In this document: piece by piece, positions 1 through 8,655 of the stretch
Layout of the letters: each line of letters starts with the position of its first letter
Position numbering within the stretch: the stretch's first letter is position 1
NCBI GenBank assembly: GCA_043727235.1
Contig: JAYSYX010000417.1
Span: 1-19,028 of the forward strand
Origin: UBA7236 sp043727235
GTDB taxonomy: Bacteria > Bacteroidota > Bacteroidia > Chitinophagales > BACL12
DNA length: 19,028 bases
Direction of reading: 5' to 3'
The notes under the pieces: generated by a model
What the model was told of the DNA's origin: nothing
Database searches by the model: none
What the model saw: the letters and a program-made list of their open reading frames with translations, nothing else
Position numbers and translations under genes: made by a program

Positions 1-71
1 AAACCTTTCATGAATTTGTAGAATCCATGGAAAAACTTTTTCCAATACTTGCAGGTGATAAGGTCAAATAG
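1..71 (+). CDS. 3' end of an unidentified gene (partial)
   Basis: Reading from base 3, an open frame runs without interruption to a TAG at 69-71. The visible tail has about 22 residues and ends in ILAGDKVK. It is mixed charged and hydrophobic, as expected for the C-terminus of a soluble protein. Only this fragment lies in the window, so no family can be assigned. It is called because the frame is open from the window edge and a clear non-coding stretch follows. It could be a chance frame, as 22 codons is short. Confidence 0.45.
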   Translation, partial: TFHEFVESMEKLFPILAGDKVK

Positions 72-347
72 AATTATTTGAATAAAAATTTAATTACTAG
101 CTTTTATAATGTAAATCACCTTCTACCCGTGTATTATTTTCACACGGATAAATTTCTGTGAATTTATTTGTAAATATGGATTTAGGTATTATTTTTAGGA
201 AGATTATTTCCTTAAAAAAATAAAAGTTAGTCCGACTCTATGCACTTATAAAATAGATATTTATTTTTCTACTCAGGTGTTTGTTAAACCATTCTTTGGT
301 TTATAACTTCTTCAAAACAAAGGCTTATCTAACCAAAATCTCTCCAT
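72..347. other. AT-rich intergenic spacer before the comF-like gene
   Basis: No gene is visible. A small inverted repeat, CCGTGT (127-132) and ACACGG (142-147) with a 9-nt loop, could form a hairpin after the upstream gene. It lacks a T-tract, so I do not call it a terminator. No full TTTG/TAnnTTTG promoter was found for the downstream gene, although TTTG tetramers occur near 280-300. Confidence 0.4.
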
Positions 348-1046
348 ATGTTTCCCTTAAAAATGTTTAACGAATTATGCGACGTTATTTATCCCAACCT
401 TTGTCTTGCCTGTAGCGCGCCACTCAACAAAAATGAAAAGATCATCTGTATTAAATGTCAGATAAGTTTACCCAAAACCGATCATGCGGAATATGCCGAT
501 AATCCCATTGCAAAAAAATTTTGGGGAAAGGTGCCAGTGGAAAGGGCAATGGCTCTTTATCATTTCCACAAATCGGGGCGCATTCAACATTTAATGCATG
601 CTTTAAAATATAAAGGAAGAAAAGATGTTGGTTTGCGTTTGGGTAATTTATTGGGATACCAGATAAAACAATTTCATTTATTTCCCGACGTTGATTTTAT
701 TACTGCCGTTCCTTTGCATAAGGACAAAGAAAAAAAACGAGGTTACAATCAAAGTGCTGTTATTGGGGAAGGATTGAGTGAAGTTTTATCTATCCCTTTT
801 AATTCCGAAATTTTGCAAAGAAATATTTATACCGATACCCAAACAAAAAAATCACGACTTGAACGATGGGAAAATGTAAGATCTATTTTTGAAGCGGGCG
901 ATATTGAACTTATTCGCAATAAACATATTTTAATTGTTGACGATGTTATTACAACAGGATCAACGTTGGAGTCCTGTGCAGTATCACTCACAAATATTGA
1001 AGGAGTAAAGGTTAGCATTGCAGCCATCGCACATGCTGAAATGTAG
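348..1046 (+). CDS. comF: ComF family phosphoribosyltransferase-like protein
   Basis: A 232-residue protein with the two-part architecture of ComF/GntX-type proteins. An N-terminal zinc ribbon has Cys pairs at C19-x2-C22 and C34-x2-C37. A type I phosphoribosyltransferase domain ends in the PRPP loop ILIVDDVITTGSTL (about 194-207). The family motif VPLHKDKEKKRGYNQS (121-136) and the downstream QTKKSRLERWENV (165-177) are also typical. In naturally competent bacteria ComF helps in uptake of transforming DNA. In most Bacteroidota the role is unproven, and no other competence gene is in the window. The ATG at 348 is used; an in-frame ATG at 363 is an alternative that still keeps the zinc ribbon. 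The gene is convergent with the small membrane protein at 1077-1469, 30 bp away. Confidence 0.88.
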   Translation: MFPLKMFNELCDVIYPNLCLACSAPLNKNEKIICIKCQISLPKTDHAEYADNPIAKKFWGKVPVERAMALYHFHKSGRIQHLMHALKYKGRKDVGLRLGNLLGYQIKQFHLFPDVDFITAVPLHKDKEKKRGYNQSAVIGEGLSEVLSIPFNSEILQRNIYTDTQTKKSRLERWENVRSIFEAGDIELIRNKHILIVDDVITTGSTLESCAVSLTNIEGVKVSIAAIAHAEM

Positions 1047-1076
1047 GGAGGATGCAATAATTATTGAATATTGACT

Positions 1077-1469
1077 CTATTCTCCGCTATATCCGAATAA
1101 TCCTAAATACCCCACTAATAATCCTCCAAAAAAAGTAACTAAAATAGAGATCGCTAAACCCATGGCAAAAAATACCGGTCCGATATATTTAATTTGGGTA
1201 TCAAAATTATTTGCCTTGCGCAGTAAATATTCTGCTATCCAACTACTGGTATAAACTATATTAGCAGCAATGCCATAGGTAAAAGCAATGATACACAACT
1301 TAATAATATCCATTTCAAATCCTGCTATCCAGCAAACGAGTATACTTAATAGTCCCGAAATTCCGATAACAAGATTAAAGGCCAGACGTCGTTCGCCCCA
1401 CCAATAAATAATTTCTTTAAAGGTGGTAGGTTGTTTTTCTTGTAGAAATAGTTTGAAAAAAAATTGCAT
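1077..1469 (-). CDS. Small four-helix membrane protein, unknown function
   Basis: A 130-residue protein with four probable transmembrane helices, at roughly residues 32-50, 53-74, 92-110 and 112-127. They follow a soluble, aromatic-rich N-terminus containing IIYWWGERR. I do not recognise a named family. It lies 48 bp downstream of the acyl-CoA synthetase gene on the same strand with no obvious terminator between them, so co-transcription is plausible. The sequence upstream of the ATG contains TAAATTTA, one base from the Bacteroidota -7 box, so an own promoter is also possible. Coding is supported by the membrane pattern and the snug fit between neighbours. Confidence 0.7.
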   Translation of the reverse strand: MQFFFKLFLQEKQPTTFKEIIYWWGERRLAFNLVIGISGLLSILVCWIAGFEMDIIKLCIIAFTYGIAANIVYTSSWIAEYLLRKANNFDTQIKYIGPVFFAMGLAISILVTFFGGLLVGYLGLFGYSGE

Positions 1470-1517
1470 ACATTTAAATTTAAAGGTGAATTTAAACTTT
1501 TGTATTTATTTTAGGGA

Positions 1518-3176
1518 TCATTGTTGCCATATTACATCTGGTTTCATTTCAAACCATTTTTCATAGTCGGTCTGGAATAACTTTTCAACCTCGTTGCGTT
1601 TTATTTTCATGGAAGGAGTTAACAGATCGTTTAAAATTGTCCATTCATTTTTTATCACGACCACTTTTTCAATTCGTTCAAATGAATCTAAAGTGTTGTT
1701 GATCTCCTTCCTGGAATCCAACACACTTTTTTCAATTTCTTCTTTCGATTTTTTTCTGCCAAGTTCAGATAGTGTTACTAAAACTATGGGTTGCGGTAAC
1801 GCATATCCAACAACCAATGCCTGGCCAATATCCGTATTGGAAGAAAATTTCATTTCTATTGGCATAGGAGCTACATACTTGCCTTTACTTGTTTTAAATA
1901 ATTCTTTTACTCTTCCGGTAATTGTTAAAAATCCATCATTATCTATTGCGCCCTTATCTCCGGTTTTAAAGTATCCGGCTTCGTTAAATGCTTCCTTGGA
2001 CAAAGCCTCTTCTTTATAATATCCAAGCATTAATCCTGCATGTTTAATTAATATCTCCCCCTGTTCACTTAATTTAATATCAACAAAAGGAAAACGCAAT
2101 CCAACCGAACCAATTCTGTTTTTATCTTTTAAATTAGTGTGGCTATAACAACAATCTTCCGTCATTGCATATGCCTGTTGAATTTTTATATCCAATTTCC
2201 AGAACCAATTGATAAGGTCGACCGGAATTGGTGCTGCTCCTGAAAAACATTGATCTGCTTTTGAAAGTCCAAGAGCGGTTTTCACTTTCTTTTTTACAAT
2301 ATTTTTTAAAACCGGAATTTTCAAATAGAGATCCAGTTTTTTCTGCGGCATTTTTTCCAGAATTTTCTCCTGAAACTTTGACCATATTCGCGGAACTGCC
2401 AAAAAAAGTGTTGGAGAGGTTTCCTGCAAATTTTTAGGGAAGGTTTCCAGACTTTCTGCAAAGGAAACCTTTCCACCTGTATATAAACTTCCGATCTCAA
2501 TTAACAAACGTTCAGCAATATGACACATCGGTAAATAGGAAAAGAAAGATGCAGTATTATCCACTCCTAAAGTTGGAAATGCATTTTCAGCAGCAAAGGC
2601 AAAATTGTAAAAAGAATGCATTACGCCTTTCGGAATTCCTGTGGTGCCGCTTGTATACATAATGGAACACAAATTTTCTATCGGATATGTTGGATTATCG
2701 GAAATGGGTTCCTGCGAAGCAACAATATCATCCCAATTTTTAAATTCCGTTATTCCGTAAAAAGGATATGCAATACAAGGTAAATTTTCAGGAATCCCTG
2801 GTTTTAAATAGCCCCAGTCGTCTAATTTCCCGATAAATACCAGTTTGCTTTCACTGTGTAAAAGGATCTGTTTAACTGTTGCCGGTGACATGTTGGGATA
2901 CATCGGAACCGACACATACCCTGCCATCCAGATCGCATAATCGCTAAGTATCCAATGCACACAATTTTTGGAGAGAATGGCAATGCGTGTTCCGGGTTCA
3001 TAGTTAAGCGACCTTAGATAAGCAGCCATACGCCGTATTTGATCGCCACATTGTGCCCAGGTATAGGTTCTCCAAACACCATCAATGGGCTGACGGAGGT
3101 ATAATTTTTCCGGCTGTGTTTTTTCCCATTTATAAAAGGTTTCCAATGGGGAATTTATCTTCATGTCTGGTTTCAT
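1518..3176 (-). CDS. Long-chain fatty acid--CoA ligase / AMP-dependent synthetase
   Basis: An ANL-superfamily enzyme that adenylates a carboxylic acid and transfers it to CoA. From the ATG at 3176 it has 552 residues. Motifs in order: the P-loop YTSGTTGIPKG (174-184), the A5-type YAMTE (336-340), GYFKTGDKG (401-409) with the ribose-binding Asp, the hinge TGRVKELFKTSKGKYV (420-435), and the C-terminal TPSMKIKR (520-527) carrying the likely catalytic Lys. This set matches long-chain acyl-CoA synthetases (FadD15/FAA type) better than acetyl-CoA synthetase. A longer frame begins at 3266 but adds a Cys/His/Arg-rich, non-conserved leader that runs toward thiL, so ATG 3176 (or 3164) is preferred. 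The gene is divergent from thiL and followed by the small membrane protein gene. Confidence 0.92.
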   Translation of the reverse strand: MKPDMKINSPLETFYKWEKTQPEKLYLRQPIDGVWRTYTWAQCGDQIRRMAAYLRSLNYEPGTRIAILSKNCVHWILSDYAIWMAGYVSVPMYPNMSPATVKQILLHSESKLVFIGKLDDWGYLKPGIPENLPCIAYPFYGITEFKNWDDIVASQEPISDNPTYPIENLCSIMYTSGTTGIPKGVMHSFYNFAFAAENAFPTLGVDNTASFFSYLPMCHIAERLLIEIGSLYTGGKVSFAESLETFPKNLQETSPTLFLAVPRIWSKFQEKILEKMPQKKLDLYLKIPVLKNIVKKKVKTALGLSKADQCFSGAAPIPVDLINWFWKLDIKIQQAYAMTEDCCYSHTNLKDKNRIGSVGLRFPFVDIKLSEQGEILIKHAGLMLGYYKEEALSKEAFNEAGYFKTGDKGAIDNDGFLTITGRVKELFKTSKGKYVAPMPIEMKFSSNTDIGQALVVGYALPQPIVLVTLSELGRKKSKEEIEKSVLDSRKEINNTLDSFERIEKVVVIKNEWTILNDLLTPSMKIKRNEVEKLFQTDYEKWFEMKPDVIWQQ

Positions 3177-3304
3177 ACTTCGTCGTTTGCTTTTGATGTG
3201 GTGCCAATCCGGCCTTAAAACACTAAGATAATGCGAAGAACAACATTTTGTTAAATCTTTATGCAATTTTGCAGTGCAGTTCGGCAGAAACCGACTTTTT
3301 TATT
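3177..3304. promoter_or_regulatory. Divergent intergenic region between acyl-CoA synthetase and thiL
   Basis: 128 bp separate the two chosen start codons, so both promoters must lie here or nearby. On the plus strand CAATTTTG (3264-3271) is one base from TAnnTTTG and lies 33 bp before the thiL ATG. On the minus strand TATCTTAG, in the middle of the spacer, is one base from the same box. Neither has a well-spaced TTTG -33 box. These are weak candidates only. Confidence 0.35.
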
Positions 3305-4342
3305 ATGGACGAACCAAAAGACAGAACCGAAATATCATCCTTAGGCGAATTTAAACTTATAGATCACCTGACCAAAAATTTTGAAATAAATAATATTTCA
3401 ACAGTAAAAGGAATTGGAGATGACGCAGCAATAATTGACAATGCAGGTAAATTAACCGTTGTTACCACAGATATGTTGGTGGAAGGTGTGCATTTTGATA
3501 TGATGTACACACCACTTTTACATCTTGGGTATAAATGTATAGCAGTTAATGTGAGTGATATATATGCGATGAACGCAACCCCAAATCAGGTGACAGTTTC
3601 ACTTGCAATTTCAAACAGATTTTCTGTGGAAGCCCTGGAAGAATTATATGAAGGAATTTTTCATGCATGTGAATATTATGGTGTTGATCTGGTTGGTGGT
3701 GATACTACAACAAGTATTAAAGGACTTATTATTTCAGTTACTGCTATCGGTGATGCCAATGAGGGAGAAATTGTTTATCGAAGCGGAGCAAAAGAAGAAG
3801 ATCTTATTTGTGTGAGCGGGGATCTCGGTGCTGCATATTTAGGTTTACAAATGTTGGAAAGAGAGAAAAAAATATATCTCGAAAATCCGAATATCCAACC
3901 CGATCTCGAAAATAAAAAACATCTTATTGGTAAATTTTTAAAACCCGAAGCGCGAAAAGATATTATTCAGTTCTTTAAAGATAATGATATAATTCCAACT
4001 GCAATGATAGATGTATCAGATGGTTTATCATCTGAAATATTACATATCTGCGATAAAAGCGATTGCGGGGCAATTATTTATGAAAATCAGATCCCCATGT
4101 CGGATGAATCAATTGAACAAGCCTCAAAATTTAATCTCGACCCAACCATCTGCGCATTAAATGGCGGCGAAGATTATGAATTATTATTTACCATAAATCC
4201 AAAAGACGCCGAAAAAATCGCGATAAATAATAACATTTCCATTATAGGAAAAATTGTCCCAAAACAAAATGGAACATTTATTAAAACGAAGAATGATAAT
4301 TTGTTTAAGCTGAAGGCTCAGGGTTGGGATTCTTTTCAATGA
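3305..4342 (+). CDS. thiL: Thiamine-monophosphate kinase ThiL
   Basis: Phosphorylates thiamine monophosphate to thiamine diphosphate, the last step of cofactor synthesis, in the cytoplasm. The 345-residue protein has the full ThiL signature set: GIGDDAA (36-42), TTDMLVEGVHF (54-64), VSDIYAMNA (83-91), GGDTT (131-135), DVSDGL (236-241) and NGGEDYELL (286-294). The acidic residues in these motifs bind Mg-ATP and substrate in the ThiL/PurM fold. Length is normal (about 320-350). The frame is open from a TTG at 3248, but the 19 extra residues are atypical and lie in the divergent promoter region, so ATG 3305 is chosen. No other thiamine gene is in the window. Confidence 0.96.
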   Translation: MDEPKDRTEISSLGEFKLIDHLTKNFEINNISTVKGIGDDAAIIDNAGKLTVVTTDMLVEGVHFDMMYTPLLHLGYKCIAVNVSDIYAMNATPNQVTVSLAISNRFSVEALEELYEGIFHACEYYGVDLVGGDTTTSIKGLIISVTAIGDANEGEIVYRSGAKEEDLICVSGDLGAAYLGLQMLEREKKIYLENPNIQPDLENKKHLIGKFLKPEARKDIIQFFKDNDIIPTAMIDVSDGLSSEILHICDKSDCGAIIYENQIPMSDESIEQASKFNLDPTICALNGGEDYELLFTINPKDAEKIAINNNISIIGKIVPKQNGTFIKTKNDNLFKLKAQGWDSFQ

Positions 4343-4555
4343 AGGAATGAAGGAAAAATATTCTGCGGCTGCATAATTAATGTATTTCACCAGTTAATTC
4401 ATGCCGGATTCACGAAAGTCAAGAATCAGAAGTAATTGTATCAGGCTCATTAGATGTAAACTCACCACTCACCACTTACCAATAGTCATGAGTCATTAGT
4501 CAGGAGTAAAAACATCCGGCTATCGAGAAGCAAACTCACGCCTCACGATTCACGC
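4343..4555. other. Convergent spacer with short degenerate repeats
   Basis: The spacer lies between the 3' ends of thiL and the first secreted paralog. It holds low-complexity words: ACTCACC repeated near 4459-4480, AGTCA repeated near 4485-4505, and CACGCCTCACGATTCACGC near 4538-4556. No gene or clear terminator hairpin is visible. A similar CTCATTA repeat occurs at 18671-18704. Confidence 0.5.
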
Positions 4556-5896
4556 TTACGGGCTCAAATAAAACGGCAAATTATACACCTTCCCTCCAAC
4601 AAACACAGAAAGAAAATACACCCCACTCGGATGATCAGTAAGTTTTATGTCGAAAATTTTACCGGGTTCTATTTTAGATAAAGTTCCTTCCACTACTTGT
4701 TGCCCAAGTGCATTAAAAACAAATACCGATGCCTTTTCATTTGTTTCGAGATCGATAATAAATTTAATTACACCTTTTACAGGATTTTGTGTAATGTAAA
4801 CAACCTGATCATGTGGAATTTCTATTATAACAGTGTCAACGATTTCTATTTCAGTAAAACAATCATATGGCAATCCAAATATCCAGGGAGTTGTTGTTGC
4901 ATCTGTTGTAAAAAATTCAAATAATCTGTCCGCTATTTTTTGATTTCCCGTTCCTCCTAAAACCATACCGTTATCACTTACATCATAATCACCGGGACAT
5001 AACCATCTCAGTTCATCATAATCCCTTAAGTTTCTTCCGTCGGCCCAAAAATTTGGTCCCCAGGCAACCCATGCAGCAGGAGCATCCACACCTGAATAAT
5101 TTAATAGGGAATCGCCGTTTAATTGCGCTGTTATTGCAGCTTTAATTGCAAAATCGTTATAATAAGGTGCAGGTTCTCCAAAGGCATTTAAATGTTCTGC
5201 AGAAAGATCCACATATCCTCCAAATTGTAATCCTGATATATAAATTAATTTGAGATTAATGAATTGCGTTTTTAATTCTCTAATCAGATCTATATATTTT
5301 GTTGTAAGTGAATCAATATATGCAGGCATGGTGGTAATGCTGTCTTCAAAAGAAGTAGTCATTACCCAAACAACGCGAACCTGTTTTTTCTTCAGATCAG
5401 CTGCTTGTAAATAATCATTCACATCTTTCCAATATGTATCCGTGGCGTCGGCGTCTATCATTTGCTCTAATCCAAAATCATCCAGACAACCATTAACAAT
5501 GCGAACACAGGAATCAAAATACCCCGCATCATTATATTGGCCAATAAATTTATTAAATGATTTTCCGGCGGATATGGAGCCTAATCCGAGCATTACTGTT
5601 TTTCCATAAATGGTGTCTTCTTCGCCATCAAAATTTATCGGAATTAACGACTGTGCGATTGCAATACCGGAATCAGCATGTGCTGCAGGTATTTCATTAA
5701 ATCCTCCCGGATATAAACCACCCTGGTATCCCAAATAAAAATCACTTTGCAAATCAACCATAGGTTGCAGCAAAGTAGTATCATTTTCACAGTTTATTTG
5801 TGCAGAAACTGTAAAATTAAAAAGGATAAATGCGATAACACTTATCCTTTTTAACCATTGATATTTTAGCACAGGCTTTGGTCCTGTTTTAATCAT
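4556..5896 (-). CDS. Secreted T9SS-sorted protein, paralog A (degenerate SGNH-like)
   Basis: A 446-residue secreted protein and paralog of the next two genes. A basic leader and hydrophobic stretch (about 15-33) end in SAQ, followed by the family hallmark NCEND (35-39) and a YQGGLYPGG segment (57-65). Shared cysteines are C36, C130, C300 and C346. WGPNFWADG (279-287) is also shared. The C-terminal 80 residues (from VYITQNPVKG, about 366) form a type IX secretion sorting domain. Where paralogs B and C have a GAST serine, a VNAAxG glycine and a GGYH histidine, this protein has I108, D139 and V312, so it is probably not a hydrolase. Its ATG is separated from paralog B's stop by one base, implying translational coupling. 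Function is unknown; a structural or binding role is one inference. Confidence 0.9.
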   Translation of the reverse strand: MIKTGPKPVLKYQWLKRISVIAFILFNFTVSAQINCENDTTLLQPMVDLQSDFYLGYQGGLYPGGFNEIPAAHADSGIAIAQSLIPINFDGEEDTIYGKTVMLGLGSISAGKSFNKFIGQYNDAGYFDSCVRIVNGCLDDFGLEQMIDADATDTYWKDVNDYLQAADLKKKQVRVVWVMTTSFEDSITTMPAYIDSLTTKYIDLIRELKTQFINLKLIYISGLQFGGYVDLSAEHLNAFGEPAPYYNDFAIKAAITAQLNGDSLLNYSGVDAPAAWVAWGPNFWADGRNLRDYDELRWLCPGDYDVSDNGMVLGGTGNQKIADRLFEFFTTDATTTPWIFGLPYDCFTEIEIVDTVIIEIPHDQVVYITQNPVKGVIKFIIDLETNEKASVFVFNALGQQVVEGTLSKIEPGKIFDIKLTDHPSGVYFLSVFVGGKVYNLPFYLSP

Positions 5897-5897
5897 T

Positions 5898-7226
5898 TTA
5901 TTTATTCAAAATAATTGGTTGTGTAAAAATTTGATCGTTTATCACAACTTCAAAATAATAAATACCATTTGGTTTTCCTGTAAGATCAAATCGATATCCG
6001 GAATAAGGAGTAACTGAATGATAATTATCAAAATATACTACTTCACCAATATTGTTTAATACTTTTATATTAATTCCTGAAGTTAATACTTCTTCAAAAT
6101 CAACATAAAATTCCCCTGAAGAAGGGTTCGGATAAATGGTAACTGCATCTTTATCAATAATTATATCCTTAGGAGTAATAATACTGCCATCAGCATTTCT
6201 TCCTGTACCACAAGTAGCCCATTTTGGACCATCAACATACCAACCCTTTGTCAAAGTATCCGTTTTAAAAAAGTCAATTAATATTTGACCAACTTTATCC
6301 TTCCCAACACTTGTCATATGATATCCTCCTCCATCAGGTGTAAATTCTGCTTCGCAATTCCATGATAAACCGGAATATTCATTTGGATTTATTCCATCAG
6401 CCCAAAGCGGTGGTCCCCAAGCCAAATATGGAGCAACCTTTCCGGGTTCTATATAACGAAGAGAAGGATCACCGGAGATTTGATCTTTAATAAGCTGCTT
6501 TACTGCAAAATTGTGATTATAGCTCGAAGGTTCGGCAATAACATGGTATAACACTTTCATTGTATCAGCATATCCGCCGTAGGGAAATCCACTAATAAAT
6601 ACCACTTTCAAATTTGGATATATTACTTGCATTGCCTGTAATGCAATTTTAAATCGCATAACTAGGGAATCAATGTATGGACCCGTATCTGCTGAATTGG
6701 AATCAATTCTTGAACTGTGCATTAACCAAGCAACCTGAACCTGGATGGGAGTAACCCCTTTTTCCCCAAGTTTGTATAATCGAATATATTCCCAATAATC
6801 AAAATTATCTACATATAAAGCTTCCAATCCATCAGAACCATTGGCTGCATTTACAGATTTCATGCAGGGATTTAAACTCATATCATCTTTTGATAATTGA
6901 ATCATGTGGTTGAAGGGTCCACCTACTGTAGAGGCACCGAAACCTGCACAAACTATTTTACCGGTCGCGTAATTTATAAGTCCCAAAGTATCCAAAGGTT
7001 TTAACTTTTTTACAATAGATAGTCCTTTTTTGAGATGACCGATAGGAGGTACATTTGAACCACCGGGATACATGCCACCCTGATAGGTTCCTAAATAATA
7101 ATCGGTGCCCAGATCCTGAATCGGTATCAGACCTGTTGAATCATTATCACAATTCACTTGTGCTTGTAACTTGTTTAAGCTGCTAAAGCAAATTACGAAG
7201 AAAAAAAAGTAGAATAATTTTCTCAT
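5898..7226 (-). CDS. Secreted T9SS-sorted protein, paralog B (SGNH-hydrolase-like)
   Basis: A 442-residue secreted protein with a signal peptide MRKLFYFFFFVICFSSL ending near QAQ (21-23), then NCDND (25-29). Candidate SGNH-type elements are GFGASTVGG with S99 (95-103), VNAANGSDG (125-133), a beta-strand VVFISG (208-213) and DGGGYH with H303 (298-303), followed by an SxxGKDKxG helix start. The SGNH assignment is my inference from motif order and spacing. Conserved cysteines C26, C121, C291 and C339 could form two disulfides. The tail, from VTIYPNPSSGEF (about 362) to the end, is a Por/type IX secretion sorting domain. The gene has its own -7 box and is coupled to paralog A by a one-base gap. 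The substrate is unknown; a cell-surface or extracellular ester or acetyl group is a guess. Confidence 0.91.
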   Translation of the reverse strand: MRKLFYFFFFVICFSSLNKLQAQVNCDNDSTGLIPIQDLGTDYYLGTYQGGMYPGGSNVPPIGHLKKGLSIVKKLKPLDTLGLINYATGKIVCAGFGASTVGGPFNHMIQLSKDDMSLNPCMKSVNAANGSDGLEALYVDNFDYWEYIRLYKLGEKGVTPIQVQVAWLMHSSRIDSNSADTGPYIDSLVMRFKIALQAMQVIYPNLKVVFISGFPYGGYADTMKVLYHVIAEPSSYNHNFAVKQLIKDQISGDPSLRYIEPGKVAPYLAWGPPLWADGINPNEYSGLSWNCEAEFTPDGGGYHMTSVGKDKVGQILIDFFKTDTLTKGWYVDGPKWATCGTGRNADGSIITPKDIIIDKDAVTIYPNPSSGEFYVDFEEVLTSGINIKVLNNIGEVVYFDNYHSVTPYSGYRFDLTGKPNGIYYFEVVINDQIFTQPIILNK

Positions 7227-7252
7227 GGTTTTTTTTGTTTGTTAATAGTTGT

Positions 7253-7260
7253 CAAAGATA
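7253..7260 (-). promoter_or_regulatory. -7 promoter box (TATCTTTG) for paralog B
   Basis: On the minus strand the sequence is TATCTTTG, an exact match to the Bacteroidota -7 consensus TAnnTTTG. It lies 26 bp before the ATG of paralog B, which predicts a leader of roughly 20 nt. No convincing TTTG is seen at the -33 position. The match places an independent promoter in the 88-bp gap after paralog C, so B and A probably form a transcription unit of their own. Confidence 0.6.
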
Positions 7261-7314
7261 GTGAAATCCATTTTTTTTACCTAGTTATCTATAAATTGAA
7301 GTTAAAATACATTT

Positions 7315-8631
7315 TTATTGAATTACAAATGAAAGTGAATTAGCAGAGGTTTCTGATTTGATCATGATATTATAAATGCCTGGTTTAATCCCTTTAAGTT
7401 GTAATTCCTGAAGATAATAATTTTCGGAGGCCATTGTGGATCTTTGAAATACTATTTGTCCCATTGCATTTACGATCTCAATATGGAGTTCACCAGCTGT
7501 TATTTCCTTTATTTCGAGAAAGCCTTCTCCGTTATTAGGATTTGGATATATCTTAATTTCAGGCAGGGTGCTAATTTCTAACGCGGAATTCCTGAAATCA
7601 GGGTCGCATGCGATCCATCTTGCATTATATCTAAACCAATCAGCTGCTATAGTTGAATTTTTAAAGAAATTATAAATTAATTCTCCGGCCTTGTCTTTTC
7701 CTTCATTTGAAAGGTGATAACCACCGCCATCCGGTTTGTAGTCAACGGTGCAATACCAATACAATCCATCCGTAACATTTTTTCTTAAACCATCAGCCCA
7801 AATATGGGGTCCCCAACTTATCCAGGGAGATTTGCGATCCGGTAAGGTATATTTGAGATCAGGGTCACCATCGATCTGTCTTTCTACCAGAAATTTTATA
7901 CTCCAATTGTTCCAGTAAGAAGAGGGTTCCACAATCATATCATAAAATTCTTTGGTCGGGTCAGCATATCCCCCATAACCAAAACCACTTGCGTAAACCT
8001 GCTTGAGGTTTGGAAATTTAGCAAGTAATATTGGCATTAATGCTTCAAATTTATCTGTAACACTTCTAGGTTGAAATGGCCATAACATTATAGTATCTAT
8101 CCTTGAAGTTACCATGATCCAGATTACCTGAACCTGGTATCGCGAAATATTTGCATCCGCAATGTCAACCATTACATTATCGTCCCAATACCAGGAATTA
8201 ACAACGGTATCAATCATAACTTCTAACCCTTTTGCACCTAAGGCTGCATTTACAAAACGCAAACATGGATTTACCATTGGGTCTGCCTCAGCAACTGATT
8301 TAAAATGGTTGAAAGCATTTCCGGCTGTTGATGCACCGAGACAGATCAAACCGGCTTTTCCATCTATAAGGTCTAAATTGCCTAAGGTATCGAGTGGCAA
8401 AACCTGACGACTTATATTCATTCCCGCAGCAAAGTGAGGGTAGGGCATAGTATTATAACCATCGGGATAAAGTCCGCCCTGAAAACCTAAATAGGTGCCG
8501 AATTGAAGATCAATTAAAGATTTTAAATAGGAGGTATCGTTATCGCATTGCAACTGTGCATAGCTTATTTTGCTGCAAAAAAGCAGTAAAAACGCTACAG
8601 TAATGTTTCGTGTTGAGGATTTAAAGTGCAT
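7315..8631 (-). CDS. Secreted T9SS-sorted protein, paralog C (SGNH-hydrolase-like)
   Basis: A 438-residue paralog of the two genes downstream. A signal peptide (hydrophobic about 11-22, ending SYAQ) is followed by QCDNDTSYL. The putative active-site pieces are intact: LGASTAG with S101 (98-104), VNAALGAKG (127-135) and DGGGYH with H306 (301-306). Cysteines C29, C123, C294 and C342 match those of the paralogs. Other family blocks are ASGFGYGGYAD (214-224), EPSSYWNN (235-242) and WGPHIWADG (273-281). The C-terminal sorting domain starts at IKIYPNPNNGEG (about 359) and ends LSFVIQ. Hence export across the inner membrane by Sec and across the outer membrane by type IX secretion. Enzymatic function is inferred from the SGNH-like pattern only. 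This is the first gene of the three-gene array. Confidence 0.91.
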   Translation of the reverse strand: MHFKSSTRNITVAFLLLFCSKISYAQLQCDNDTSYLKSLIDLQFGTYLGFQGGLYPDGYNTMPYPHFAAGMNISRQVLPLDTLGNLDLIDGKAGLICLGASTAGNAFNHFKSVAEADPMVNPCLRFVNAALGAKGLEVMIDTVVNSWYWDDNVMVDIADANISRYQVQVIWIMVTSRIDTIMLWPFQPRSVTDKFEALMPILLAKFPNLKQVYASGFGYGGYADPTKEFYDMIVEPSSYWNNWSIKFLVERQIDGDPDLKYTLPDRKSPWISWGPHIWADGLRKNVTDGLYWYCTVDYKPDGGGYHLSNEGKDKAGELIYNFFKNSTIAADWFRYNARWIACDPDFRNSALEISTLPEIKIYPNPNNGEGFLEIKEITAGELHIEIVNAMGQIVFQRSTMASENYYLQELQLKGIKPGIYNIMIKSETSANSLSFVIQ

Positions 8632-8655
8632 TTTTTAGTATTTTAAATGGAGGCT

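Noticed and set aside
127..147. Terminator of the first partial gene
   Set aside because: Six-base stem with a 9-nt loop and no T-run after it.
1055..1066. Bidirectional terminator CAATAATTATTG between convergent genes
   Set aside because: Short and almost entirely A-T; too unstable to support the call.
1594..2019. 141-residue open frame opposite the acyl-CoA synthetase
   Set aside because: Antisense to a well-supported gene; Ser/Leu-rich translation typical of the reverse strand of coding DNA.
3248..3304. TTG start extending thiL by 19 residues
   Set aside because: The extension is Cys-rich, unlike the family, and lies in the divergent promoter region; ATG 3305 gives a normal ThiL.
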